Below, piece by piece: positions 26,959-35,452 of a stretch of DNA of 64,000 bases. The stretch covers positions 358,146 to 422,145 of the forward strand of contig NZ_SGWQ01000003.1 in the NCBI RefSeq assembly GCF_004216555.1. The letters run 5' to 3'. Made by a program: the position numbers and the translations under genes. Numbering within the stretch: position 1 is the stretch's first letter; each line of letters begins with the position of its first letter. The notes below the pieces were generated by a model. That model saw only the letters and a list, made by a program, of their open reading frames with translations. It was not told the DNA's origin and searched no databases. This stretch comes from Herbihabitans rhizosphaerae (GTDB lineage: Bacteria; Actinomycetota; Actinomycetes; Mycobacteriales; Pseudonocardiaceae).

Positions 26959-27945
26959 ATGTCCCGATGCCGTGGGTATCTCCACGCGCTCGTCGCTGCC
27001 ACCCTGGTCACCGTTCTGGCCGGCTGCGGGCTACTCGGCGGTTCGGACTCGGGAAATACCGGCGGCTCGATCCAGGTCGAGAAGACCAAGATCAGGGTGG
27101 GCGTGCTGCCGATCATCGACAACGCCCAGCTGTACATCGCCATCAAGAACGGGTACTTCAACGAGGTCGGCCTCGAGGTCGAGCCGGTCCCCATCCAGGG
27201 TGGCGCCGCCGCGGTACCCGGCCTGGTGAACGGCGGCCTCGATTTCAGCTTCGGCAACTGGGTTTCCTTCGTCTCGGCGCAGAGCAAGGGAATCGACCTG
27301 AAACTGGTGGCCGACGGCTACCAGGCGGCGCCGAAGATGTTCATGATCATGACCGGGCCGAATTCCCCGATCATGGGGCCGAGGGATCTGGCCGGGAAGA
27401 CCATCGCGGTCAACACGTTCAACAACATCACCGAATTGACCACCAGGGCCGTGCTGCAGGCCAACGACGTGGATCCGAGAACCGTCAGGTTCATCGAGCT
27501 CCCGTTCCCCGACATGGAGTCGCAGCTCTCCCAGAAGAAGATCGACGCCGCGTTCCTGGTCGAACCGTTCATCACCAGGGCGAGCAAGCAGATCGGCGCG
27601 ATGCCGGTGGTCGACACCGCGTCGGGCCCGACCGCCAGCATCCCGATCGCCGGATACGCGGCGACCGGCAAGTTCGCCGCGGCCAACCCCAAGACGGTCG
27701 CCGCGTTCCAGCGGGCGCTCGCCAAGGGACAGGCGGCGTCCGCCGACCGCACGAGCGTCGAAGAGGTCCTGACCAGCTACGCCAAGATCGACGAGTCCAC
27801 CGCGCGGCTGCTGCGGTTCGGCGAGTTCCCGACCAGCCTCGACCCGACCAGGCTGCAGCGCATCCCCGACCTGATGCGGACCTACGGGCTGCTCAAGAAC
27901 CGCCTGGACGTGCGCGACATGATCATCCCGCCGCCTCCCGTGTGA
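26959..27945 (+). CDS. NitT/TauT-type substrate-binding lipoprotein 3 (no permease genes)
   Basis: A 328-residue receptor with lipobox VLAGC (Cys23) and mature start IQVEKTKIRVGVLPIID. Closest to binding protein 2: VPGLVNGGLDFSFGNWVSFV, KKIDAAFLVEPFIT, AGYAATGKFAAANPKTVAAFQRALAKG. Two ATG codons lie in a row at 26956 and 26959; GGAG at 26950-26953 is better spaced for the second. It stands alone, followed by a broken methyltransferase gene rather than permeases, so permeases were either lost or are borrowed from a neighbour. Divergent pobA hints at 4-hydroxybenzoate or a related aromatic acid as ligand, by context only. Confidence 0.88.
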   Translation: MSRCRGYLHALVAATLVTVLAGCGLLGGSDSGNTGGSIQVEKTKIRVGVLPIIDNAQLYIAIKNGYFNEVGLEVEPVPIQGGAAAVPGLVNGGLDFSFGNWVSFVSAQSKGIDLKLVADGYQAAPKMFMIMTGPNSPIMGPRDLAGKTIAVNTFNNITELTTRAVLQANDVDPRTVRFIELPFPDMESQLSQKKIDAAFLVEPFITRASKQIGAMPVVDTASGPTASIPIAGYAATGKFAAANPKTVAAFQRALAKGQAASADRTSVEEVLTSYAKIDESTARLLRFGEFPTSLDPTRLQRIPDLMRTYGLLKNRLDVRDMIIPPPPV

Positions 27946-27961
27946 CACCTGATCGGACGAT

Positions 27962-28493
27962 ATGCACCGCATCGGCGAGATGCTGGTCAGCCCCCGTTCG
28001 CTGGCCGAGTACCGCGGGATGTTCCGGCTGACCGACGGCGATCTCGCCGGCCGGATCCTGGACTGCCCCGGCGGCGGAGCCGGCTTCACCGCCGAGCAGA
28101 TGTGAGCACAGCGCCAGGTCGAAGGCACGGTCGGGGAAATCCAGGCGCGGCAGGGCAGCGGTGACGCACCGGGCCGGGTGCGCGGCCTTGTCGGCCACGA
28201 ACCGCTCCACCGACTCCGACCTGGTGCGCAGGTAGTTCAGCTACACCGACCGGCTCAGCGTCGAGTTCCACGTCGATAGCCTGGTCGAACTGGCCACGGT
28301 CGCCGCCGAGGTGCGGGTGTTCCCACTCGTGCCGATGGGCTACGACACGAGCCCCATCCTCGGCCCGGTACTCGCGAAGCTCGCCGACGCCGGACTGCTG
28401 GCGAGCCGACACCCGGTCGACTACGAGTTCCAGCGCGGCGGAGACACGATGCTGCGACTGCGAGTCGCACCTGATCGGCCGTTGTGGACGTGA
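27962..28493 (+). pseudogene. Broken SAM-dependent methyltransferase with an internal inversion
   Basis: Three pieces of one methyltransferase are present. 27962-28105 (plus) encodes 47 N-terminal residues, MHRIGEMLVSPRSLAEYRG through LDCPGGGAGFTAE, with the SAM-binding motif I, then a stop. 28097-28235 encodes the middle part on the minus strand (SVERFVADKAAHPARC, DFPDRAFDLALCSHL). 28236-28493 (plus) encodes the C-terminal part, FSYTDRLSVEFHVDSLVELA to its stop. Flipping 28097-28235 joins the middle and C-terminal parts in frame at SHL-FSYTDR. About 60 residues between the N-terminal and middle parts are missing, judged from family members. No long inverted repeats flank the inversion. The downstream importer promoter has taken its -35 box from the end of this relic. 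Confidence 0.82.
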
Positions 28494-28510
28494 TCATGAG
28501 TCCTTAGGGT
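28482..28510 (+). promoter_or_regulatory. Promoter of importer locus 4
   Basis: TTGTGG (28482-28487), a 17-base spacer, and TAGGGT (28505-28510). It matches the layout at loci 1 and 5 (TTGTSA-17-TAGAGT). The upstream box lies within the last codons of the pseudogene. Confidence 0.52.
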
Positions 28511-28568
28511 GTGGTCCGCCGGGAGGGAGATCCCCACGTCTCCGGCTCATACCTGGAGGGGAAATAAC

Positions 28569-29564
28569 GTGATCACGTCCGGGAAGAAACTGCTCGCGGC
28601 CGTCGCCGCCATGGCGTTGACGGTGAGTAGCTGCGGACTGCTCGGTGGCGAATCGGACAGTGGTTCTTCCGGCCCGTTGGGCAAGTCGAAGATCAAGGTC
28701 GGCATCATCCCCGAGCTCGGCGCGGCCGGGTTCTACCTCGCGCTGGACCGGGGGTATTTCAAGGAGCAGGGCCTCGACGTCGATGTCGTCACCGTGAACA
28801 GCGGCAAGGCGGCCGTGGACAGCATCAGCAACGGCAGCACCGACATCGCGGTGGGCTCCTACCCCGCCGTGCTGCTGGCCCAGGCGAACAAGGCGGGCGA
28901 CTACAAGATCGTCGGCGACGGCTTCTCCGCGAAGCCGAACGTGCAGGTGCTGCTCGCCAGCCCGAAGTCGCCGGTCAAGACCGCGCAGGACGTGCCGGGC
29001 CGCAGGCTCGCCACCACGGCCACGAAGACCTTCGCCGACCTGTGCGTGCTGGAGGCGTTGAAGGCCAAGAACGTGCCGACCGACAAGGTCACCTGGCACC
29101 CGATCCCGTTCAGCGACATGGCCGCCGCGATGGATCGCGGTGACGTCGACGCGGTCTCGATCGTGGAGCCGCAGCTCACCCAGGCGCTGCGCACCTACGG
29201 CGGCCACAAGGTCGCCGACTGCGGCGAGGGTCCGCTGGCCGACATGCCGGTCACCGGGTACTTCGCGGTCGGCGGCGAGGGCAAGTTCGCCCAGTCCAAC
29301 CCGAAGACCGTGGCGGCGTTCCAGCGCGGACTGTTCAAGGGGCACGCCGAGGCGGCCGACCGGTCCAAGGTCGAGCCGATCTTCGTGAAGTACCTCAAGC
29401 TGGACGACGTGACCGCCAAACTGGTGACCGTGGCGGGCTGGTCGACCTCGATCGAGAAGACCCGGATCCAGCGGGTGGCCACGATGATGCAGAACTTCGG
29501 CGTGCTCAAGGAACCGCTGGACGTCGGGCCGATGATCTTCCGACCGGAAGTCGACGCGAAATAA
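28569..29564 (+). CDS. NitT/TauT-type ABC transporter substrate-binding lipoprotein 4
   Basis: A 331-residue receptor with lipobox TVSSC (Cys22), tether and GKSKIKVGIIPELG. Similar to binding protein 1 in AAVDSISNGSTDIAVGSYPAVLLAQ and DRGDVDAVSIVEPQLT, but with two mature-domain cysteines (DLCVLEA, VADCGEG) not present there. GGAGGGG precedes the GTG by 7 bases. The permease gene begins at the base after its stop codon. Ligand unknown. Confidence 0.88.
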   Translation: MITSGKKLLAAVAAMALTVSSCGLLGGESDSGSSGPLGKSKIKVGIIPELGAAGFYLALDRGYFKEQGLDVDVVTVNSGKAAVDSISNGSTDIAVGSYPAVLLAQANKAGDYKIVGDGFSAKPNVQVLLASPKSPVKTAQDVPGRRLATTATKTFADLCVLEALKAKNVPTDKVTWHPIPFSDMAAAMDRGDVDAVSIVEPQLTQALRTYGGHKVADCGEGPLADMPVTGYFAVGGEGKFAQSNPKTVAAFQRGLFKGHAEAADRSKVEPIFVKYLKLDDVTAKLVTVAGWSTSIEKTRIQRVATMMQNFGVLKEPLDVGPMIFRPEVDAK

Positions 29565-30329
29565 GTGAAGCGGCTCATTCGTGGGCTGATCGGCCTCGCC
29601 GGGCTGTTCGCGATCTGGGAGTTGGCCAGCCGCGCCGAGTTGGTGCCGTCGCACTACCTGCGGCCGCCGTCGGTGGTGCTGCCGTCCCTGGTCGAGTTGC
29701 TCGGCGAGGAGACCTTCGTGCGGGCGGTGGTCGCCAGTGTGCTCGCGATGGTCGTCGCGGTGGTGGTCGCGGTGGCCATCGCGGTGCCGGCCGGGCTGTT
29801 GCTCGGCTCGCTGCCGGCGATCCGCAAGGCCACCATGGTGATCATCGAGTTCGTCCGGCCGATCCCCGCGGTGGCGCTGCTCCCGCTCGCCCTGTTCACC
29901 TTCGGCGCCGGCCCGGACACCAAGATCGGCCTCGCCGTGTTCGCCGCCACCTGGCCGATCCTGTTCAACACGATGTACGCGCTGGACGAGATCGACCCGG
30001 TGCAGGTTGACACCGCGCGGGTGTTCGGGCTGCGCCGCCGCGCGGTGCTCACCAGGGTCGCACTGCCGAACGTGGCGCCGTTCGTGCTGACCGGGGTGCG
30101 GCTGTCCTCGGCGATCGCGCTGATCGTGGTGGTGTCCACCGAACTGCTGGCCGCCGGTACGAAGGGCATCGGCACGTTCGTGGTGGAGGCGTCCAGCGGC
30201 GGCGCCCGGATGGATCAGGTGCTCGCGGCGACCGTGCTGGTCGGCGCGATCGGCTACCTGATCAACTCCGGGTTGGAGGCGCTGCACCGAGGACTGTTCG
30301 GCTGGAGCACCGTGCGGGAGGCGGCGTGA
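29565..30329 (+). CDS. NitT/TauT-type ABC permease, A-type subunit, locus 4
   Basis: A 254-residue membrane permease; its GTG abuts the TAA of the binding-protein gene. Motifs are EFVRPIPAVALLPLALFTFG, FAATWPILFNTMYALDEIDP and the EAA loop DTARVFGLRRRAVLTRVALPNVAP. It is most like the A-type subunit of locus 1, matching the similarity of their receptors. Confidence 0.9.
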   Translation: MKRLIRGLIGLAGLFAIWELASRAELVPSHYLRPPSVVLPSLVELLGEETFVRAVVASVLAMVVAVVVAVAIAVPAGLLLGSLPAIRKATMVIIEFVRPIPAVALLPLALFTFGAGPDTKIGLAVFAATWPILFNTMYALDEIDPVQVDTARVFGLRRRAVLTRVALPNVAPFVLTGVRLSSAIALIVVVSTELLAAGTKGIGTFVVEASSGGARMDQVLAATVLVGAIGYLINSGLEALHRGLFGWSTVREAA

Positions 30330-31096
30330 CGATCACCCGCAGGCTCGGCGGCCTGGCGCACCGGTGGGCGCTGTTCGCGTTCGTCGTGGTGGCCTGGGAG
30401 CTGGTCACCCGCTCGGTGGACGACCTGCTGTTCCCGCCGCCATCGGAGATCGCGCGCGCCACGGCGGACACCTGGTTCTCCGGCAAGTTCGCCGAGGACG
30501 TGCTGCCCAGCCTCGGGCGAATGCTCGGCGGCTGGGCGATCGCGGCGGTGATCGGCATCGCGCTCGGTGTGGCGCTGGGCCGGTCCAGGGTCGCGATGGA
30601 CTACGCCGGTCCGGCGATGCACTTCTTCCGCGCGATCCCGCCGCCGTTGCTGGTGCCGTTCTTCCTGGTCACCATGGGCCTGGACGGGATGCATACCGGG
30701 ACGATCGTGTTCGGCGCGGTGTGGCCGATCCTGCTGAACTCGGTCGACGGCGCACGCTCGGTGGACGCCGTCAAGATCGACACCGCGCGGACGTTCCGGC
30801 TGTCCCGTGCGCAGTGGATGGTCGGCGTGGTGCTGCCGGCGGCGTCACCGAAGATCTTCGCCGGCCTGCGGGTGAGCCTGTCGATCGCGCTCATTCTGAT
30901 GGTGATCTCCGAGCTGGTCGGCGCGGCCAACGGCATCGGCCGCGAGCTCAAGGACGCGCAGGAGAGCTACCAGAACCCGGCGATGTGGACCTGGATCGTG
31001 CTGCTCGGCCTGCTCGGCTACCTGTTCAACTCGATGCTGCTGATCGCGGAGCGACACTTGCTCGGTTGGCGGTCCGCGCCTTCACGAACCGCCTGA
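30326..31096 (+). CDS. NitT/TauT-type ABC permease, B-type subunit, locus 4
   Basis: A 256-residue membrane permease with GTG start in a GTGA overlap. Motifs are FFRAIPPPLLVPFFLVTMG, FGAVWPILLNSVDGARSVD and the EAA loop DTARTFRLSRAQWMVGVVLPAASP. It ends the locus without an ATPase. An 18-base palindrome follows 18 bases after the stop, before a convergent MFS gene. Confidence 0.9.
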   Translation: MTITRRLGGLAHRWALFAFVVVAWELVTRSVDDLLFPPPSEIARATADTWFSGKFAEDVLPSLGRMLGGWAIAAVIGIALGVALGRSRVAMDYAGPAMHFFRAIPPPLLVPFFLVTMGLDGMHTGTIVFGAVWPILLNSVDGARSVDAVKIDTARTFRLSRAQWMVGVVLPAASPKIFAGLRVSLSIALILMVISELVGAANGIGRELKDAQESYQNPAMWTWIVLLGLLGYLFNSMLLIAERHLLGWRSAPSRTA

Positions 31097-31114
31097 CCGG
31101 CGCACTGCTCGCGG

Positions 31115-31132
31115 ACTTTAGCGGGCTAAAGT
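31115..31132. repeat. 18-base intergenic palindrome, copy 2
   Basis: ACTTTAGCGGGCTAAAGT between the convergent permease and MFS genes, in the same orientation and with the same flanks (GGA before, ACGCGGA after) as copy 1. Confidence 0.85.
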
Positions 31133-31179
31133 ACGCGGAACATGAATGGAGCGATCGCTAAGTTTCGGACACGAGGGCG

Positions 31180-32400
31180 TCATCGAGCGGGCTGCGCCAC
31201 GGCGACGGCCGGCCGTGCCCGCAGTTCGCGCACTGCCGGCACTGCGGCCGTCCCGAGGCAGGACACGGCCACCAGCACGGACGCGATGATCAACGGTGTG
31301 CCGTCGCCCCAGTGCGCGGCGGCCAGCGGCGCGAGCGCGTAGCCGAGCGGCTGGGCGCCGAGTGAGAACAGCCAGTCCCACGCGGTCACCCTGGCCAGCA
31401 GGTGCTCCGGCACCTCCGCCTGGAGCACGGTCGACCAGGTCGGGTTGAGGAACCCGAGCCCGGCCAGCGCCAGCCCGTACGCGCCGATCGTCCACACCGC
31501 CGGCACGGCCAGCGCGAACAGCAGCAGCGGCACGGCGTACCCGGCGAGCGCGATGTTGGCGATCAGCACCGGCCGGGACACCCGCGCCCTGCCGGCCGCC
31601 AGCGAGCCGATCAGCAGGCCGATGCCGCCGGCCTGCAGCGCGGCCACCCACACGCCCTCCCCGCCGAGCTGGCGCACGGCGATCAGCGGACCGAGCGTCA
31701 GCAGCACGCCCGCGGCGAGGTTCCACACCGCGTGCGCGACCAGGCTCGACCACAGCCAGCCGCGGGTGCGCACCTCGGTCCAGCCGGCGACCAGATCGGC
31801 ACGCAGCGAGGCGCGCGGCACCTCGACCCGGCGCACGGTGATCGAGCCCAGCAGCGAGGCGCTGACCAGGAACGCCACCGCGGTGAGCACGAACACCCAG
31901 CCGGCGCCCACCGTGAAGATCAACAGCCCGGCGATACCCGGCCCGCACAGCCGCGCCAGGCTCGCCGACGCGCCGGTCATCGAGTTGGCGCGCTGCCGCT
32001 GCTCGGCCGTCACGGTGCCGATCACCAGCGGGGACAGCGTCGGCAGGGCGCACCCGGACGCCGCGCCGCCGACCGCCTCGGCGATCGCGATGTGCGTCAG
32101 TTGCGGGTCGCCGCCGATCAGCTCGACGCCGACCACGAGCTGGGCCGCCGCGCGCACCAGGTCGGTGGTGAGCGCGATCTTCCTGGCGTCGAACCGGTCC
32201 GCGATCACCCCGCCGATCGGCAGCAGCACGAGCCGAGGGAGCAGCGCGCAGAGCAGCACGGTGGCCAGTGCTCCGGCCGACCCGGTGGCCTGCACGACGG
32301 CGAGCGTCAGGGCGGCCGGCACGATCGCGTCGCTGAACGTGGACAACGAGCGACCCAGGAACACGCGGCGGAACTGGCGATCACGTAAGGGGTGCGTCAC
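31180..32400 (-). CDS. MFS transporter, probable drug or siderophore exporter
   Basis: A 406-residue major facilitator with about 12 membrane segments, resembling the EntS-like DHA3 group of exporters. The first cytoplasmic loop GGVIADRFDARKIALTTDLVRA carries the MFS motif A pattern (G-x-x-x-D-R-x-x-x-R). The second half begins near WLWSSLVAHAVWNLAAG. GTG start. It diverges from a MarR-type regulator across 71 bases with two inverted repeats, the usual layout of a MarR-controlled efflux pump. Substrate unknown. Confidence 0.88.
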   Translation of the reverse strand: MTHPLRDRQFRRVFLGRSLSTFSDAIVPAALTLAVVQATGSAGALATVLLCALLPRLVLLPIGGVIADRFDARKIALTTDLVRAAAQLVVGVELIGGDPQLTHIAIAEAVGGAASGCALPTLSPLVIGTVTAEQRQRANSMTGASASLARLCGPGIAGLLIFTVGAGWVFVLTAVAFLVSASLLGSITVRRVEVPRASLRADLVAGWTEVRTRGWLWSSLVAHAVWNLAAGVLLTLGPLIAVRQLGGEGVWVAALQAGGIGLLIGSLAAGRARVSRPVLIANIALAGYAVPLLLFALAVPAVWTIGAYGLALAGLGFLNPTWSTVLQAEVPEHLLARVTAWDWLFSLGAQPLGYALAPLAAAHWGDGTPLIIASVLVAVSCLGTAAVPAVRELRARPAVAVAQPAR

Positions 32401-32414
32401 GCCGGCGACGATAC

Positions 32415-32449
32415 TTCGATACCGAAAGATTTGGCAACGAAATTCTTGC
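32415..32449. promoter_or_regulatory. Candidate MarR operators between efflux and regulator genes
   Basis: Two inverted repeats: TTCG-ATAC-CGAA (32415-32426) and GCAACGAAATTCTTGC (32434-32449, GCAA/TTGC arms). They fill the 71-base gap between divergent genes, where a MarR dimer would control both promoters. Confidence 0.5.
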
Positions 32450-32471
32450 GAGCCGAAGTAGGCTGCCCGGC

Positions 32472-32966
32472 ATGGCCGAGACCGACTCCGTCGACGAGCA
32501 CGTGACCAGGTGGCGCGAGATCATCGACGACCTGGATCCGACGGTCGAGGCCGTGGTCACCCGCATGCAGTGGCTGGTGGCACACCTGCGCAAGAACAAG
32601 GAGCGCGCGCTGACCACCCATGAGCTGCAGCTGTTCGAGTACCAGACCCTGCACTCGCTGGCCGGATTCGACGGCCGCGCGTCGGCCGGTGAGCTGGCCG
32701 CCGCCCTGCGCGTCGCGCCCGCCACCATGACTGGCAGGCTGGACACGCTGGAGGAGCGCGGGTTCGTCACGCGCGGCCATTCGTCGACCGATCGCAGGCG
32801 GGTGGACGTCGAGCTGACCCCCGCCGGCCGCGCACGCTGGCGGGGCGCGCTGGACGCCCAGGGCCGCGAGGAGCACCGCGTCATGGCGCCACTCACCCAG
32901 CGGGAACGCGAGCGGCTGGCCGACCTGTTGCGCCGCATGCTGCTGCTCGCCGAGCACACGGAATGA
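32472..32966 (+). CDS. MarR-family transcriptional regulator
   Basis: A 164-residue winged-helix repressor. The DNA-binding core is ASAGELAAALRVAPATMTGRLDTLEERGFVTRGHSSTDRRRVDVELTPAGR (about 75-125), with the wing motif STDRRR. The flanking helices form the usual dimer interface. It is divergent from the MFS exporter and probably represses both genes until an inducer, perhaps an aromatic compound, binds. The XPB-like helicase gene follows 54 bases downstream on the same strand. Confidence 0.9.
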   Translation: MAETDSVDEHVTRWREIIDDLDPTVEAVVTRMQWLVAHLRKNKERALTTHELQLFEYQTLHSLAGFDGRASAGELAAALRVAPATMTGRLDTLEERGFVTRGHSSTDRRRVDVELTPAGRARWRGALDAQGREEHRVMAPLTQRERERLADLLRRMLLLAEHTE

Positions 32967-33020
32967 CGCCCACCCGCGCCTTGTTGGCACACTGGTGCGC
33001 ATGACGAGGAGGACCAGTTC

Positions 33021-34682
33021 GTGACCGATGGCCCGCTGATCGTGCAGTCGGACAAGACGCTGCTGCTCGAAGTCGACCACCCACGCGCCGACGACGCGCG
33101 CACCGCGATCGCGCCGTTCGCGGAGCTGGAGCGCGCGCCGGAGCACGTGCACACCTACCGGGTCACCCCGCTCGCGTTGTGGAACGCCCGCGCGGCCGGG
33201 CACGACGCCGAGCAGGTGGTGGACGCGCTGTCCAACTACTCGCGCTACCCGGTACCGCAGCCGCTGCTGATCGACGTGGTGGACACGATGGCCCGCTACG
33301 GCCGGCTGTCCCTGGTGAACCACCCCGCGCACGGGCTCGTGATGTCCACTGTGGACAGAGCGGTACTCGAGGAAGTGTTGCGGCACAAGAAGATCGCGCC
33401 CATGATCGGCGCGCGCATCGACGACGACACGGTGATCGTGCACCCCAGCGAGCGCGGCCGGCTCAAGCAGGTGCTGCTCAAGGTGGGCTGGCCGGCCGAG
33501 GACCTCGCCGGGTACGTGGACGGCGAGGCGCACGCGATCGCGCTGGACGAGAGCGACTGGGAGCTGCGCGACTATCAGCGGCATGCCGTGCAGGCGTTCT
33601 GGGCCGGCGGCTCCGGCGTCGTGGTGCTGCCGTGTGGCGCGGGCAAGACGCTGGTCGGCGCGGCCGCGATGGCCGAGGCGCAGGCGACCACGCTGATCCT
33701 GGTCACCAATACGGTCGCCGGCCGGCAGTGGAAGCGCGAGCTGATCGCGCGCACCTCGCTCACCGAGGAGGAGATCGGCGAGTACTCGGGCGAGCGCAAG
33801 GAGATCCGCCCGGTCACCATCGCCACCTATCAGGTGATCACCCGCAGGACCAAGGGTGAGTATCGGCACCTCGAGCTGTTCGATTCACGCGACTGGGGCC
33901 TGGTCGTCTACGACGAGGTGCACCTGCTGCCCGCGCCGGTGTTCCGGATGACGGCCGATCTGCAGTCGCGGCGGCGGCTCGGACTGACCGCGACCCTGGT
34001 GCGCGAGGACGGCCGCGAGGGTGACGTGTTCTCGCTGATCGGGCCGAAGCGGTACGACGTGCCGTGGCGCGACATCGAGAACCAGGGCTGGATCGCGCCG
34101 GCCGAGTGCACCGAGGTGCGGGTGACGCTGACCGAGGCCGAGCGGCTCACCTACGCCACGGCCGAGCCGGACGAGCGGTACAAGATCTGCTCGACCGCGC
34201 GCACCAAGATCCCTGTGGTGAAGTCGATCCTGGCCAAGCACCCTGGTGAGCCGGCTTTGGTGATCGGCGCGTACCTGGACCAGCTCGACGAGCTGGGCGA
34301 GGCGCTGGACGCGCCGATCGTGCAGGGCTCGACGAAGAACAAGGAACGTGAGGTGCTGTTCGACCAGTTCCGGCGGGGCGAGCTGCCGGTGCTGGTGGTG
34401 TCCAAGGTGGCGAACTTCTCCATCGACCTGCCGGAGGCGTCGGTCGCCGTGCAGGTGTCCGGCACGTTCGGGTCGCGGCAGGAGGAGGCGCAGCGGCTGG
34501 GAAGGTTGTTGCGCCCCAAGGGAGACGGGCGTCAGGCGCACTTCTACTCGGTGGTCTCCCGGGACACCCTGGACACCGACTACGCCGCGCACCGGCAGCG
34601 GTTCCTCGCCGAACAGGGCTACGCGTACACGATCCGCGACGCCGACGATCTCCTCGGCCCGCAGATCCCCGAGGTCAGCTGA
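33021..34682 (+). CDS. XPB/ERCC3-like superfamily 2 DNA helicase
   Basis: A 553-residue helicase of the bacterial XPB type. Residues 1-170 are the damage-recognition-like N-terminal region. Helicase motifs follow: Walker A LPCGAGKT (203-210), DEVH box (298-301), motif III TATLVRED, and motif VI QRLGRLLRPKGDGRQ. The length is close to mycobacterial XPB (about 550). These proteins unwind DNA in the 3' to 5' direction and are assigned to repair. The GTG start follows GAGGAGGA. It carries one copy of the 13-base palindrome at 33344. It converges with an AbiE-like gene 17 bases away. Confidence 0.92.
   Translation: MTDGPLIVQSDKTLLLEVDHPRADDARTAIAPFAELERAPEHVHTYRVTPLALWNARAAGHDAEQVVDALSNYSRYPVPQPLLIDVVDTMARYGRLSLVNHPAHGLVMSTVDRAVLEEVLRHKKIAPMIGARIDDDTVIVHPSERGRLKQVLLKVGWPAEDLAGYVDGEAHAIALDESDWELRDYQRHAVQAFWAGGSGVVVLPCGAGKTLVGAAAMAEAQATTLILVTNTVAGRQWKRELIARTSLTEEEIGEYSGERKEIRPVTIATYQVITRRTKGEYRHLELFDSRDWGLVVYDEVHLLPAPVFRMTADLQSRRRLGLTATLVREDGREGDVFSLIGPKRYDVPWRDIENQGWIAPAECTEVRVTLTEAERLTYATAEPDERYKICSTARTKIPVVKSILAKHPGEPALVIGAYLDQLDELGEALDAPIVQGSTKNKEREVLFDQFRRGELPVLVVSKVANFSIDLPEASVAVQVSGTFGSRQEEAQRLGRLLRPKGDGRQAHFYSVVSRDTLDTDYAAHRQRFLAEQGYAYTIRDADDLLGPQIPEVS
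33344..33356. repeat. 13-base palindrome GTCCACTGTGGAC, copy 2
   Basis: Exact copy in the helicase gene, read as M-S-T-V-D-R. Confidence 0.85.
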
Positions 34683-34699
34683 TTCGGCCGAAGGAAATC

Positions 34700-35449
34700 C
34701 TAGACGGCTGCCAGCCACGCGCGTCGGACGGTGTCCAAGGCTTCGACTGGCGTGACGCTGAGGCGAGTCTGACCGGAAAGGTCCCGGTGCCAGGTGGACT
34801 CATTTGGCGCACGGTTGAAAAGGCTCACAGCCGGCGCCTTCGCAGTGGGGCCGTGCCGAGCGAAGAGATCAGCGGCTTCGCCGTTTATGGCGCCGGCTTG
34901 GGAAAGTAGCCAGAGGTCGAACAGGTCTCGGGAAGCCGCGCGGTCCATCCAGGCGACAGTCTTGGCCGCGGCGAAGGCGGCGGCGGTCGGTACCGCCAGG
35001 GTGGCGGGTGCCGCGTCCGAGTAACGCTGGACAAGCGATGTCATCGCGGTCGGCCATTTCGGGTAACCGTCGGCTCGGAGGAGTTGGATCCGGACGGTGA
35101 TGCCCTCGGTCGTCGTGAGGACAGCCGGTCGAGTGTCACGGACGTTGGTCAGCGGAGGATCCCAACGCAGTCCAGGGAATTCCCGGCGAGTTTCGCGGAT
35201 CGAGCAGTCCTGGACGAGGGCGGCGGTATCCCGGCGGTCGCGAGTGGCGATCAGGTCGATGTCTTCGGACAGGCGGCCGTCAGGTGCGAACGTTCGGGAC
35301 AAGGCGGTGCCGCCGAAGAACACCACGTCGCCGGCAGCACGACTACTGAGTGCGGCCAGCAGGTGCGAGATCAGATGGTCGCGGCGAACCTGGTCACGGG
35401 CGACGCCGAACTGGTCGGCAACTGCGACTTCCTCGGACGGATCGAGCAC
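34700..35449 (-). CDS. AbiEii-type nucleotidyltransferase toxin
   Basis: A 249-residue protein of the AbiEii/AbiGii DUF1814 family, toxins of type IV toxin-antitoxin and abortive-infection systems. The nucleotidyltransferase motif is FFGGTALSRTF followed by RLSEDIDLIAT (Gly-Gly/Ser and Asp-x-Asp pattern), and SRDLFDLWLLSQ is the conserved distal motif. Known members transfer nucleotides to tRNA or other acceptors and stop growth. The GTG lies 4 bases downstream of the stop of the antitoxin gene, so the pair is one transcription unit. All key acidic residues appear intact. Confidence 0.85.
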   Translation of the reverse strand: MLDPSEEVAVADQFGVARDQVRRDHLISHLLAALSSRAAGDVVFFGGTALSRTFAPDGRLSEDIDLIATRDRRDTAALVQDCSIRETRREFPGLRWDPPLTNVRDTRPAVLTTTEGITVRIQLLRADGYPKWPTAMTSLVQRYSDAAPATLAVPTAAAFAAAKTVAWMDRAASRDLFDLWLLSQAGAINGEAADLFARHGPTAKAPAVSLFNRAPNESTWHRDLSGQTRLSVTPVEALDTVRRAWLAAV

Positions 35450-35452
35450 GGG

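Noticed and set aside
27962-28493. A phase-variable invertible switch in the methyltransferase
   Set aside because: No inverted repeats flank the segment, no invertase gene is near, and about 60 codons are missing in either orientation.
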